Of a stretch of 62,366 bases of DNA, positions 1-10,000 are shown in pieces. Under the pieces are notes generated by a model. It searched no databases and had not been told where the DNA came from. It worked only from the letters and a program-made list of their open reading frames with translations. Position 1 is the first letter of the stretch, and the number at the start of each line of letters is the position of its first letter. Origin of the DNA: an uncultured Bacteroidota bacterium (lineage in GTDB: Bacteria; Bacteroidota; Bacteroidia; Chitinophagales; Chitinophagaceae); the NCBI GenBank assembly GCA_903824725.1, contig CAIJXU010000044.1:1-62366 (forward strand). The letters are read 5' to 3'. The position numbers were made by a program, and so were the translations under genes.

Positions 1-117
1 ATATTGTTGAATAATTTTTATTTGACATATAATATTATAAAACAAACTACTACATATTAATAAGTTATTTAATTTAATAAAATAGGGTAAGAAAATAACT
101 TATATAAGATATTTCAC
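1..117. other. AT-rich intergenic segment
   Basis: Very AT-rich sequence at the left edge, with no open frame and no convincing stem-loop. It presumably holds the upstream part of the promoter for the membrane protein that starts at 130. No -33 element could be assigned. Confidence 0.4.
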
Positions 118-125
118 TACATTTA
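118..125 (+). promoter_or_regulatory. -7 box (TACATTTA) 4 nt before the start codon
   Basis: TACATTTA matches the Bacteroidota -7 consensus TAnnTTTG in 7 of 8 effective positions. It is separated from ATG 130 by TTGA only. Transcription would begin at or next to the A of the start codon, so the mRNA may be leaderless. The same spacing occurs before six other genes in the window. No clear -33 TTG is visible. Confidence 0.4.
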
Positions 126-129
126 TTGA

Positions 130-1584
130 ATGAAATTCTTAAAATGTGTTACGCTGCTGATTGTCATTTTTGCCACAATAGGAGCAAAGGGTCAACTAAA
201 TTTCGAATCACCCTCGCTAAAAAAGTATGAAATTGAGCTCTTAGATATCCTAAGCAAGGATAGCATCCATCCATTAAATATTCAATTAGATGGGGATGTT
301 TTTAGATTTGGAGTACCTACAATGAATAACTCCAATATTGCACTCATTAAAAAGAAAAAGGAAATCTTTGTACAAATTTTGGGGTCTGGAAGATTATATC
401 AAGTAAAAAAAGATGCAAAATTTCAATATCAATTACTGCGATTAGATTCTACTTTTTTCAATGGTGCCAATTTTAATGCGCTTACCTTTTTTTTAAATGA
501 CACTTTATTCCAATATGGTGGAAACGGACACTGGAATATTAGAGGCTTTATTACCTATTTTAGCCCCAAAACACATGAATGGGAATTATATACTTCCAAT
601 AGAACCATTGCTGCCTATTTGGGTTTGAACCATAATTTAATTCTCAATGTGGATCATGATAATAATCAATTATATCTATCCAATGCACTTGAACAATATC
701 ATTTTCCTCAATCTTTAAGTGTTAAAAGTATTGACAGTACTTATAGATTTGATAATAAAACGCATCAATGGCATACTTTGGGATCTACCAATCCTAATTT
801 AATGTCGATGATTAATATTGTCAATTTCCAATATTACGAAATGGGTGATTTTGTGATTTTGCAAAAAGATCTTGATTTTCATTGGCTGCATTTTTCTAAA
901 AATCAATATGGGCCTCTAAATGAAAAAAGAAATAATGAAATTAAAGAGATTTGGCTAAGTTTATACTCGAACAATTCTAAATATAACAGTATTCAATTTT
1001 GCCTAGGTAATACCATTTACTTTATTAAAATAGGAGCGAAAAATGAACTTACATATAAGCAATTTGATTTAACAAGCAAGGATTTTAATTACAACAAGAT
1101 CTCCCCTATTTATTTTATAGTAAATCCATACCTAGATGCTGTGATAAAAAACATGACTGAAATAGTTTATTTTGGCATAGGACTTCTTCTTCTTCTTTTC
1201 ATTTTAAACTATATAATAAGGAAAAGAAAAAAGAAAAAAGAAATTTCTACCGAAGTAGCGCAAATTTTAAATCTTCATTTTTTTCAAACCTTAAGCAATA
1301 TTGAAAAGGAATTATTAGATGTTTTATATGAAAAAAATCTGAAGGGAGAATTGATGACTACCCAAATGATTAATAAAATTATAGGTGTGCAACAAAAAGA
1401 CATCATGACTCAAAATAAAAACAGAAGTGACCACTTTTTAAAAATTAATCAAAAATTTAAATTTGCCACCCAAAAGGAATTACCCTTAATTATAAAAACA
1501 AGAGACTCCATTGACAAGAGGCAATATAATTATGGATTACAACAGGAATATATCACTGAGTTAAGGGATATTATGAAGCATTAA
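130..1584 (+). CDS. Membrane protein with extracytoplasmic Kelch-like region and cytoplasmic tail (unknown function)
   Basis: 484 residues, not recognised as a named family. Residues 1-21 form a signal peptide. The exported part (about 22-340) contains two stretches that look like Kelch/beta-propeller blades: YGGNGHW at 129-135 followed by THEWELY, and a later THQWHTLG. One membrane span lies at about 343-363 (leucine-rich, followed by RKRKKKKE, so the C-terminus is inside). The 110-residue tail has a run TTQMINKIIGV...NRSDHF that could be a winged helix, as in membrane-tethered one-component regulators of Bacteroidota. That reading is inference. Alternatively the tail is only a structural domain. 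The gene is monocistronic and convergent with the LuxE-like gene, whose stop lies 7 nt away. Confidence 0.75.
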   Translation: MKFLKCVTLLIVIFATIGAKGQLNFESPSLKKYEIELLDILSKDSIHPLNIQLDGDVFRFGVPTMNNSNIALIKKKKEIFVQILGSGRLYQVKKDAKFQYQLLRLDSTFFNGANFNALTFFLNDTLFQYGGNGHWNIRGFITYFSPKTHEWELYTSNRTIAAYLGLNHNLILNVDHDNNQLYLSNALEQYHFPQSLSVKSIDSTYRFDNKTHQWHTLGSTNPNLMSMINIVNFQYYEMGDFVILQKDLDFHWLHFSKNQYGPLNEKRNNEIKEIWLSLYSNNSKYNSIQFCLGNTIYFIKIGAKNELTYKQFDLTSKDFNYNKISPIYFIVNPYLDAVIKNMTEIVYFGIGLLLLLFILNYIIRKRKKKKEISTEVAQILNLHFFQTLSNIEKELLDVLYEKNLKGELMTTQMINKIIGVQQKDIMTQNKNRSDHFLKINQKFKFATQKELPLIIKTRDSIDKRQYNYGLQQEYITELRDIMKH

Positions 1585-1590
1585 AGCACT

Positions 1591-2574
1591 TTAAACCACC
1601 AACAAACTACATCCTCTTCGATCACTGGCATCCACCCTCCCTAGTACTTGAAAACGGCCCTCTGCATCAATTTCCCCTAAGTCCTGAGTGGCAATAAAGG
1701 AGCAGCTATACAAGTTTGCTAAATCAATGATATGAAGGATGCCTCGACCTTCGGGTTTTAAATCTGTCGGATCATCTTCGTCACTGACCAATACTTTCAT
1801 CCAAGGAGGACAGGAAAACAATCCATTCCCATGTGAATAGGCTTGACTCAATAATTCGGTCATACCATATTCAGAATGAATCTTATTTACTCCGAATCCC
1901 TTTCCTAATAGTTCATGCAATTCCATTTTTGTCAATTCTGCCTTTCGTCCTTTCATACCTCCAGTTTCAACAACGACGGTATGATTTAAATTTTGCGGAT
2001 AGGCCGCTACAAAATCAATTAAAGCAAAACTGACTCCTATCAACCAAACTTTTTGCTTTTGCTGTTCCATACTTTTTAATACCTGATCCAAGGTTGCAAA
2101 ATCATCTAAATAAAATCCACTATGGGGGTGATGTGATTTTTGAATAAGTTGATCCACCATGAATACCAAAGAGGAATGTTTGCGTTCTAAATAGGAAGGC
2201 AATAATCCAATTATACAATATTGCGAAGGGTCACCGTAAAATAAATTAAAACAGTTTAAAAAACTTTGTTCATAAATTAAAGTGTCCGTTACCCAATGCT
2301 TACTCACCACATCTTGGGTAGTGCCACTACTTTCAAATAAGGTAGTTGGCTTTTCACCAATACATACATCATGTGTTTTAAAAAATGAAATGGGTAAAAA
2401 AGGAATGGCTTGAACCGAAGTAGGATTAGGCTGTTGTGTATGCAACAGTTTAACCCATTCATGATATACTGTATTGTTTTGCACCTGCCAGTCAAATACC
2501 TTTTTTGAAGTACTTAAAAATTGATCCTTAGGAAGGTCCCATAATTCATTAATATCAATAGGTAATGTAGGCAA
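1591..2574 (-). CDS. LuxE/PaaK-like acyl-protein synthetase (acyl-adenylating family)
   Basis: 327 residues, close to the usual LuxE length of about 370. Motifs of the adenylate-forming fold are visible: ESSGTTQ at 81-87 (ATP phosphate loop), GGMKGR at 205-210 and SEYGMTE at 234-240. A lipid-free C-terminal part ends near GRVDASDRRG. Family members activate a carboxylate with ATP and pass it to a protein or CoA thiol. In luminous bacteria LuxE hands fatty acid to LuxC, but no luxC, luxA or luxB lies nearby, so the substrate here is unknown. In Bacteroidota, homologues often sit with surface-polysaccharide or lipid genes, which are not seen here. It is transcribed divergently from the M42 peptidase and shares a 122-nt upstream region with it. 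Confidence 0.8.
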   Translation of the reverse strand: MPTLPIDINELWDLPKDQFLSTSKKVFDWQVQNNTVYHEWVKLLHTQQPNPTSVQAIPFLPISFFKTHDVCIGEKPTTLFESSGTTQDVVSKHWVTDTLIYEQSFLNCFNLFYGDPSQYCIIGLLPSYLERKHSSLVFMVDQLIQKSHHPHSGFYLDDFATLDQVLKSMEQQKQKVWLIGVSFALIDFVAAYPQNLNHTVVVETGGMKGRKAELTKMELHELLGKGFGVNKIHSEYGMTELLSQAYSHGNGLFSCPPWMKVLVSDEDDPTDLKPEGRGILHIIDLANLYSCSFIATQDLGEIDAEGRFQVLGRVDASDRRGCSLLVV

Positions 2575-2696
2575 AGTGAATCATTTAGTCATTGCAAAAG
2601 TATTAATAATCTTGTCATAAAAGTCGGACGATAAGGCCTAGTAAAAGAATATCGTAATTAGTAGTATCTTGCAAGGGTTAATTTTAAACAAACATT

Positions 2697-3824
2697 ATGG
2701 CAAAGTCAACTACTAAAAAGAGCCCGCTGAATTCAAAAAAAGAATTAATCAACAGCAGTTCCTACACTTTTTTGAAAAACTATATTAACAACCCTTCCCC
2801 TGTAGGTTTTGAAACCAGTGGCCAAAGAATTTGGTTAGATTATTTAAAAGAATATGTAGACACTACTTATACTGACCCTTATGGCACAGCAGTGGGTGTG
2901 ATTAATCCTGAAGCCCCTTTTAAGGTGGTCATTGAAGCACATGCAGATGAAATTAGTTGGTTTGTCAATTATATCAATGATCAAGGACTTATCCATTTAA
3001 AAAGAAACGGCGGCGTTGACCACCAAATTGCTCCTTCAATGCGCGTTTGGATTCATGGAAAAAAAGGACCCGTAAAAGCCGTATTTGGATGGCCTGCTAT
3101 TCATACTAGATTGAGTAACCCAGAACAAAAGGAACCTCAACCCAAGGTTGAAAATTTGACTTTAGATTGTGGTGCCAGATCAAAAAAAGAAGTAGAAGCT
3201 TTAGGAATTCATATTGGTGCCGTTGTTACTTATGAAGAAGGATTTGATGAATTAGCACATGATTTTATCATTGGTCGTGCTTTTGATAATAGAGTGGGTG
3301 GATTTATGATTGCTGAAGTAGCTCGTTTACTAAAAGTAAATAAAAAGAAGCTTCCCTTTGGATTGTATATCGTGAATGCAGTACAAGAAGAAATTGGTTT
3401 ACGCGGAGCAGAAATGATTGCGCGTCGCATTAAACCTAATATTGCTATTATTACCGATGTAACACATGATACGCACACACCCATGATCAATAAAGCCATC
3501 GAAGGGGATATTCAATGCGGGAAAGGCCCATCCCTTGCTTATGCGCCAGCGATACATAATAAATTGTTAGCCATTGTAGAAGCGACTGCTAAATCCAAAA
3601 AAATACCAGTTCAATTTAGAACTTTAAGTAGAAGTACGGGAACAGATACGGATAGCTTTGCATACGCCAATGATGGTTGCCCATCGGTATTAATTTCAAT
3701 TCCATTAAGATATATGCATACCACTGTTGAAATGATTCATAAAAAAGACATCGTGGATACCATTCAATTAATGTATGAGACTTTATTAGCGTTAACGCCA
3801 AAGACCAATTTAAGCTACCTATAA
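2697..3824 (+). CDS. M42 family metallopeptidase (glutamyl aminopeptidase/deblocking aminopeptidase type)
   Basis: 375 residues, typical for M42 (340-375). Metal and catalytic motifs are present in order: AHADEIS at 81-87 (first His and Asp), GRAFDNRVGG near 191-200 (bridging Asp), QEEIGLRGA near 230-239 (catalytic Glu pair), TDVTHD near 252 and a late HTTVEM (last His). The family removes N-terminal residues from short peptides in the cytoplasm; there is no signal peptide. The N-terminus carries a lysine/serine-rich extension of about 20 residues. It is the first gene of a three-gene operon: its stop codon overlaps the ATG of the amidotransferase by one base (TAATG). The operon partners suggest a dedicated peptide or amino-acid substrate rather than general turnover. 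Confidence 0.9.
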   Translation: MAKSTTKKSPLNSKKELINSSSYTFLKNYINNPSPVGFETSGQRIWLDYLKEYVDTTYTDPYGTAVGVINPEAPFKVVIEAHADEISWFVNYINDQGLIHLKRNGGVDHQIAPSMRVWIHGKKGPVKAVFGWPAIHTRLSNPEQKEPQPKVENLTLDCGARSKKEVEALGIHIGAVVTYEEGFDELAHDFIIGRAFDNRVGGFMIAEVARLLKVNKKKLPFGLYIVNAVQEEIGLRGAEMIARRIKPNIAIITDVTHDTHTPMINKAIEGDIQCGKGPSLAYAPAIHNKLLAIVEATAKSKKIPVQFRTLSRSTGTDTDSFAYANDGCPSVLISIPLRYMHTTVEMIHKKDIVDTIQLMYETLLALTPKTNLSYL

Positions 3825-4618
3825 TGTCAAGTTCCCCTATTAACATTGCTATCATTGATATGTATGATGGTACCACTAATTTGGGAATGGATTGTATTGA
3901 AAATATTTTAAAAGATTGGAGTTCCTTAAATAATATTCCCATCAAATATGAAATTTTTGCACTCAGAAATGAGTGCCGAATTCCTAATCATACATTTGAC
4001 ATTTATTTATCAAGTGGCGGTCCCGGTTCTCCGAATGATTCAGAAGGGGAAAAATGGGATCAATTATATACTTCTTGGCTTCAAGAAATGCTGGATTTAA
4101 ACAAGCCGGTTTTATTAATTTGTCATAGTTTTCAAATGGCATGTCGACATTTTAATTTAGGGAAGGTATGCTTACGCAAATCAAAACAGTTAGGCGTATT
4201 GCCAGTTCATCCTTTAGTAGAAGATCCCCTATTCAATAATTTAAATGACCCTTTTTATGCTTTAGATAGCAGGGTATATCAAATTATAGAGCCTAATGAT
4301 GAAAACATTGCATCATTAGGTGCCCAAATCATAGCACTCGAAAAACACAGACCCCATGTTCCTCTTGAAAGAGCTATTATGGCCATAAAATTTAGCGATA
4401 AAATGTATGGTGTTCAATTTCATCCAGAAGGCGAAACCAATATGTTACTTCAATTTTTTATGGAGGATCAAATGAAAAATACAATCATCGAAGAATTTGG
4501 AATTGAAAAATGGGAGGTCATTATCAATAAATTAAACGACCCACATAAAGTGACGAAGACCTACGAGAATTTTATTCCCAATTTTTTAAAAAGAGCTATT
4601 GAAAAGGATAGTGATTAA
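3824..4618 (+). CDS. Class I glutamine amidotransferase-like protein (GMP synthase GATase type)
   Basis: 264 residues. The GATase1 fold is indicated by SSGGPGSP at 63-70 (oxyanion strand), the candidate nucleophile Cys100 in LLICHSFQ, and GVQFHPEGE near 198-206 supplying His and Glu of the triad. The usual elbow GxCxGxQ is altered here: both glycine positions are replaced (LICHSFQ). A C-terminal helical extension of about 50 residues follows. Family members release ammonia from glutamine for a partner synthetase. The obvious partner is the ATP-grasp-like protein encoded 9 nt downstream. Translation is probably coupled to the peptidase through TAATG. No synthetase domain is fused to it, so it is not GuaA. 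Confidence 0.8.
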   Translation: MSSSPINIAIIDMYDGTTNLGMDCIENILKDWSSLNNIPIKYEIFALRNECRIPNHTFDIYLSSGGPGSPNDSEGEKWDQLYTSWLQEMLDLNKPVLLICHSFQMACRHFNLGKVCLRKSKQLGVLPVHPLVEDPLFNNLNDPFYALDSRVYQIIEPNDENIASLGAQIIALEKHRPHVPLERAIMAIKFSDKMYGVQFHPEGETNMLLQFFMEDQMKNTIIEEFGIEKWEVIINKLNDPHKVTKTYENFIPNFLKRAIEKDSD

Positions 4619-4627
4619 TTAAAAACT

Positions 4628-5821
4628 ATGATTGCCACTTACCGAAATAAATTTAATCTTGAGTTTGCAGAATCTAAATACCAGGACTATTTAAAATATT
4701 TAGATGATGCTTATCCTAATGCACTTGAATTCAGAGTCGCCGAAACCCCTGTTTTCATTAATGAAATATTTAAAAAAAAAATACTCGAAGTAAGTGACTA
4801 CATCAGCAATCAAATTTTAAAGGGCGATTTCAAAACAAATACCAATGCTGCACTTCACCATCAAGCAAGCACTCCTAATGAACCTGATTTACCCGAATGC
4901 TTGGTAATGGATTTTGCTCTTTCCTATAATGAACAAAATGAAATAGTTCCTGCATTAATTGAATTACAAGGCTTCCCTTCCTTATTTGCATTTGAAGTAT
5001 TTCAGGATGAAGCACTAAGAGATAGCTATACTATAGATGAACAGAGTACCCCTTATTTAAACGGATACGATAAAGCAAAATACATAAGCCACTTAACTAA
5101 AATTATTAAGGGTAAAAAAAACGAACATACTGTTTTACTTGAAATACATCCACATCAACAAAAAACCAGAGTTGATTTTTATTGCACTCAACATTATATA
5201 GACATTCCAATCGTTTGTATTACCGAATTGTTTCAAAAAGGGAATCAATTATTCTACCATAGAAATGGTGCGGATATTAAAATTGATCGAATCTACAATC
5301 GAATCGTAGCGGATGAGTTACAAAAACAACCTCAAATCATTCAAGATAAGGGAAAAGTTTTACAGCAGGAATTAGAAGTAACTTGGGTGAACCATCCCCA
5401 TCATTTTTTTAGAATCAGCAAATATTTACTTCCCTTTTTAGATCATCCATTTATTCCTAATACTCAATTTCTTTCTCAAATAAAAAGTATCCCAACTGAT
5501 CTTGAAAATTATGTACTAAAACCCCTGTTCTCATTTGCCGGACAAGGGGTCATCATTGACATTCAGCCGAATGATATTGATGCCATTAAAGATCCCGAAA
5601 ATTGGATTATTCAAAATAAAGTGCAATACGCTGAATGTATTGAAACACCGACAGGACCCGCTAAAGCAGAAATACGACTATTTTATTTTTGGGATGAGGA
5701 TCGTCAAAATTATATCGCAACCCTTAATTTGGCCAGATTAAGCAAAGGAAAGATGATAGGCGTTCAATACAATAATACAGCTACATGGGTAGGTGGAAGC
5801 TTAGGGTATTTTATAAAATAA
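4628..5821 (+). CDS. ATP-grasp-like protein (putative carboxylate-amine/peptide ligase)
   Basis: 397 residues, cytoplasmic, no named family recognised. The C-terminal third has ATP-grasp features: VLKPLFSFAGQGV near 295-307 (nucleotide-binding Lys and glycine loop), a following IQNKVQYAE strand, and AEIRLFYFW near 345-353 with acidic and Arg residues for metal and phosphate. The N-terminal 250 residues match nothing I can name. ATP-grasp enzymes join a carboxylate to an amine by way of an acyl phosphate. Placed directly after an M42 peptidase and a glutaminase-type amidotransferase, it could amidate or extend an amino acid or peptide; this is inference. It is the last gene of the operon and convergent with the adaptor gene 22 nt away. 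Confidence 0.6.
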   Translation: MIATYRNKFNLEFAESKYQDYLKYLDDAYPNALEFRVAETPVFINEIFKKKILEVSDYISNQILKGDFKTNTNAALHHQASTPNEPDLPECLVMDFALSYNEQNEIVPALIELQGFPSLFAFEVFQDEALRDSYTIDEQSTPYLNGYDKAKYISHLTKIIKGKKNEHTVLLEIHPHQQKTRVDFYCTQHYIDIPIVCITELFQKGNQLFYHRNGADIKIDRIYNRIVADELQKQPQIIQDKGKVLQQELEVTWVNHPHHFFRISKYLLPFLDHPFIPNTQFLSQIKSIPTDLENYVLKPLFSFAGQGVIIDIQPNDIDAIKDPENWIIQNKVQYAECIETPTGPAKAEIRLFYFWDEDRQNYIATLNLARLSKGKMIGVQYNNTATWVGGSLGYFIK

Positions 5822-5843
5822 ATTTCAACAGCTTTTAAGCCAG

Positions 5844-7004
5844 TTATTCTTCATAACTATTCTTTAATTTCATTAATAAGGTATAAGCATTTTTAATAAC
5901 TATATCTTGATCTTTTAAATTTGTTTTCACTTCGACAAAACCATTAGTCGTTACACCTAATTCTACTGCAAATAATTTAAAAGATTGATCCAATTGCTTA
6001 ATAAATACAAATGGTTTGTTTTGCCATTTAATGATCGCTTCTTCTGGCAAAGCATCTACCTGTGCATTATTTATCGAAATCTCGGAATTTACATAAGTGC
6101 CAGGATATAAAGTAACATTTTCATTTACTAAATGACAATGTACATCTGTTGTTCGTTCTTCATTAATATTTGGCGTAATAACTGCAACATGTGCTTTATA
6201 TTTTTTTGATAAATTATTATTTGTGTAAAATATTACTTCATTACCAATTTTTAAACTCGTTGCATCATTTTCATAAACGATTAACTTTAGGTGCAAATCA
6301 CTTGGATCTACAATTTCGAATAACACATCAGTGGACGTCACATACTTCCCAATATTAACATTCACTTTAGTAATATACCCATTAATAGGTGAATTGAAAT
6401 TGATAGACCTTGAAATAGTGGTTTCATTTAATTGGGCAGGATCAATACCGATTAGCTTTAATTTTTCATTCAATGATTTGACTAAATATTTTTGACTCTC
6501 AAAATCACTTTTAGCTAATTGATATATTTTATCACTGGTTGATTTTGTCGCATTTAAATCGCGCTGTCTAAAATAATCAGCTTCTAAATAGGCGAATCTG
6601 CTTTGGGCTGTTAAATAATCTTGTTGTAGTTGGATATAAATCGGATCCTCCATAACCGCAAGTAAAGCCCCTTTTTTTACAAACATGCCTGGAATTAAGT
6701 TCGTTTTTTTCAAGTATCCTCCCAAGGGGATACTGATGGAAACAATATTACTAGGTGGTACATCAATTAAGCCATTCACTTTTAAAACCTTGTGCATGTC
6801 CTTAATTTGAACCTGGCCAATACTTAGGTTCGCTGATTTTAATTGTTCCCCTGACAAAGTAACTATATTTGTAATAGCACTGTCCTGTTTTGCTTGACTT
6901 GTTATTGATTTTTGTTGCTCATTTTTATTTCCAGTGCAAGCAAGTATTAAAATAATACCCGTGAATGTAAAGATTTGATTTGATTTCATAAATATTTTTT
7001 TCAT
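5844..7004 (-). CDS. RND efflux periplasmic adaptor (CzcB/CusB-like lipoprotein)
   Basis: 386 residues. The N-terminus is a lipoprotein signal ending ILILAC (Cys23), so the protein is probably anchored in a membrane facing the periplasm. An HlyD-type core follows: a barrel-sandwich half near 85-125 (PLGGYLKK, then GALLAV), an alpha-hairpin at about 125-200, the second half near 205-240 (NSPINGYITKV) and a beta-barrel region to about 330. The family bridges the inner-membrane RND pump and the outer-membrane channel, usually for Co/Zn/Cd or Cu/Ag. Its ATG overlaps the stop of the pump gene by one base, so the two are translationally coupled. The metal cannot be told from sequence; no Met- or His-rich N-terminal stretch is seen. 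Confidence 0.9.
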   Translation of the reverse strand: MKKIFMKSNQIFTFTGIILILACTGNKNEQQKSITSQAKQDSAITNIVTLSGEQLKSANLSIGQVQIKDMHKVLKVNGLIDVPPSNIVSISIPLGGYLKKTNLIPGMFVKKGALLAVMEDPIYIQLQQDYLTAQSRFAYLEADYFRQRDLNATKSTSDKIYQLAKSDFESQKYLVKSLNEKLKLIGIDPAQLNETTISRSINFNSPINGYITKVNVNIGKYVTSTDVLFEIVDPSDLHLKLIVYENDATSLKIGNEVIFYTNNNLSKKYKAHVAVITPNINEERTTDVHCHLVNENVTLYPGTYVNSEISINNAQVDALPEEAIIKWQNKPFVFIKQLDQSFKLFAVELGVTTNGFVEVKTNLKDQDIVIKNAYTLLMKLKNSYEE

Positions 7005-10000
7005 TATTTTGTAGCTGTTATTTTTTCTAACTCAATTGCATTTGCATTTAATTGTTGAATATAATTTAAATATTCACTTTTTATTTGAATTGCCTGATTT
7101 ATAATCATCACCCATTCTAAATAAGTAATCTCCCCTGCATTAATTTTTCGTCCAGCAGTTTCAATAAGTAATGCAGCATTGGGTAACATACTTTTTTGAT
7201 AAGCAATCACTAATTTTTTATTTTGAAGATAGGCATTTAGTAAATTTTTTAAATTCGAACTTAATTGCTGCTGAAGCGCCAAGCTTTCTAATTTATTTTG
7301 TTCAATTTGAACTTTACTAGCAGCGATTTTTGATTTTAGAGCTGTTGAAAATATAGGAATGGATAGCCCCAAGTTGATTGCTCCAAATCGATGGTTACCA
7401 CCAAAATAGGACTCATTGCCTTGGCCTGTAGGCTGCCATCCAATAATGGTTGATGAGTTATAACCAACATTGAATGAAGGTTGTAATTTACCCTTTTCCA
7501 GCTTTTGTTGATTTTCAGCTAAGACTACTTTTTGCGCAGCCATTTGAAGGATGGGCGTTTGATGTATTGATAATAAATCCGGGAATTGTGCCAACAAGAT
7601 TTCTAATTTATCTGAAGCTGGCTCACATACATTAGTACTATTTAATAGAAAGTTAAACTCATTTAGGGTGCTTTCATAGGATAAAGTAAGTGTTAGCAGT
7701 TGATTAGCAATTTGGGCCAACTGATTTTCTGCAGTAATTTTTTCTAAAATATCAGCACCTCCAGCATTATAACGTTGATTTGCTTTAGTTACAAAAGCAC
7801 TATAAATACTGTCCGCTAGTATAAGTAGTTGTTTTTTGTTTTGCAATACTAAAAGTTGGTAGAACTTATGCTTGACTAAAGATTTTAATTCAATTTCATT
7901 TGTCAATTTACTTAATTCACTTATTACCAGGTTTGATTTATTGATATCTCCCTGACTTTTGTATACACTAGGGAATTGGATATTTTGAGAAATCAAAATC
8001 CGGTTATCATTTTGAAAACCATTAATTTTTCCGTAACCAAAATCAAATAAAGTTTTATCAATATCTATATTACTCTTTCTTAAAGCTTTATAATAATCTA
8101 CATTCAAATTAGATGCGCGTAATGCTGTATTATTTTTTAAGGCGGTATCAATTGCAGCATTAAGGCTAATTTTATTTTGCGCAAAACCTGAATGTCCAAA
8201 TAACAACAAAATGAAAATAGTGAGTGATGCATTTTTATTTATTGCTAAATATTTTGTTCCTTTTTCAAAAAGTAAATACATAACGGGTAGTACAAATAAA
8301 GTTAACAGCGTAGAAATTATTAATCCTCCTATTACTACTGTTGCCAAAGGTTTTTGAACCTCCCCACCTGCTCCTGTACTAATAGCCATTGGAATAAAAC
8401 CAAGCGCAGGTACCAATGCAGTCATTAATACAGCTCTTAACTTCGATTTAGTTGCATGAATAACAATACGTGAAATATCATGCCAACCTTCCGATTTGAG
8501 CCTATTAAATTCGGTTACTAATAATATACCATTCAATACCGCAACTCCAAATAACGCAATAAAACCAACCCCTGCGGAAATACTAAACGGCATACTTCTT
8601 GCCCATAGTGCAAAAATTCCTCCCATTGCCGATAAAGGTATTGCAGTATAAATAAGCAATCCTTGCTTTGCTGAACCAAAAGCAAAAAATAGTAATAAAA
8701 ATATCAGGAATAAGGCAATTGGAACTACTATACTTAATCTGTTTTTTGCAGCAGTCATATTCTCAAAAGAGCCTCCATATACAATGGTGTAGCCTTTTTG
8801 TAAATTTAGTTGTTGTCCAATTTTCAATTGAAGTTCTTTCACAATACTTTGCACATCACGTCCATTGATATTAAAGCCTACAATAATTCTTCGTTTGGTA
8901 TTTTCTCTTTGAATTTGATTAACTCCTTCAATTTCCTCAATGTCTGCTACAAAGGATAATGGAATTTGCAAACCATTTGAAGTCGTTATATTTAAGTTTT
9001 GAATATCAGCTAAGCTTTTTCTTGATTCACCATCAAGACGCACAACCATATCAAACCTCTTTTCTTCCTCATACACCTGACCAGCAATTTGACCTGCAAA
9101 TGCGCTATTAACCACCCTATTCACGTCTTCTACATTTAAACCATATTTTGCCATACCATCTCGATTGTATTTAATCACGACCTGCGGCATACCTGTCACT
9201 TTTTCTTCATAAATATTAACCGCACCCTCCACCTTTTGAATAATACCATTTAATCGCGCCGCGTATTGGGTGAGTGTGTCTAAGTTTTCTCCAAATATTT
9301 TACAAACTACATCTTGTCTAGCCCCTGTCATTAATTCATTAAACCTCATTTGAACGGGAAATTGAAACCCAACAGTTATGCCCGGGACTTGCTCTAGCAC
9401 CTTTGTCATTTTCATACTTAATTCACCAAATGATTTTGCCGAAGTCCACTCTTTTTTATCTTTCAAAATGACCATCATATCACCTGCTTCAAATGGCATT
9501 GGATCCGTTGGAATTTCGGCACTGCCTATTTTAGTTACAATTTTTTCTACTTCTGGAAAATTTTGAATTAATAACTTGGTCGCCTTTTGCGTAGACTCAA
9601 TTGTATTATTCAAATTACTTCCAGTTAATACCCTTGTTTCAACTGCAAAATCACCTTCCTCTAACTGTGGCATAAATTCACCTCCCATATTCATTAATAA
9701 ACCAACGGAAACAAAAAACAATAGTATGGTTATACCAATGACTGTCTTTGGTATATTTAATACCATTTTTAAGAATGGTTGATAAGATCGTTCTAACCAA
9801 ATTATCAATTTATCAGTAATATTTTGTTTATGATTTAGTTTTTTATTTAAAAATAATGCAGCCATCATAGGCACATAAGTAATCGACAATATAAATGCTC
9901 CAAAAATGGCAAAAGCAATAGTAAACGCCATTGGTTTAAACATCTTTCCTTCTATACCTTGCAATGATAATATGGGGATATATACAATTAAGATGATAAT

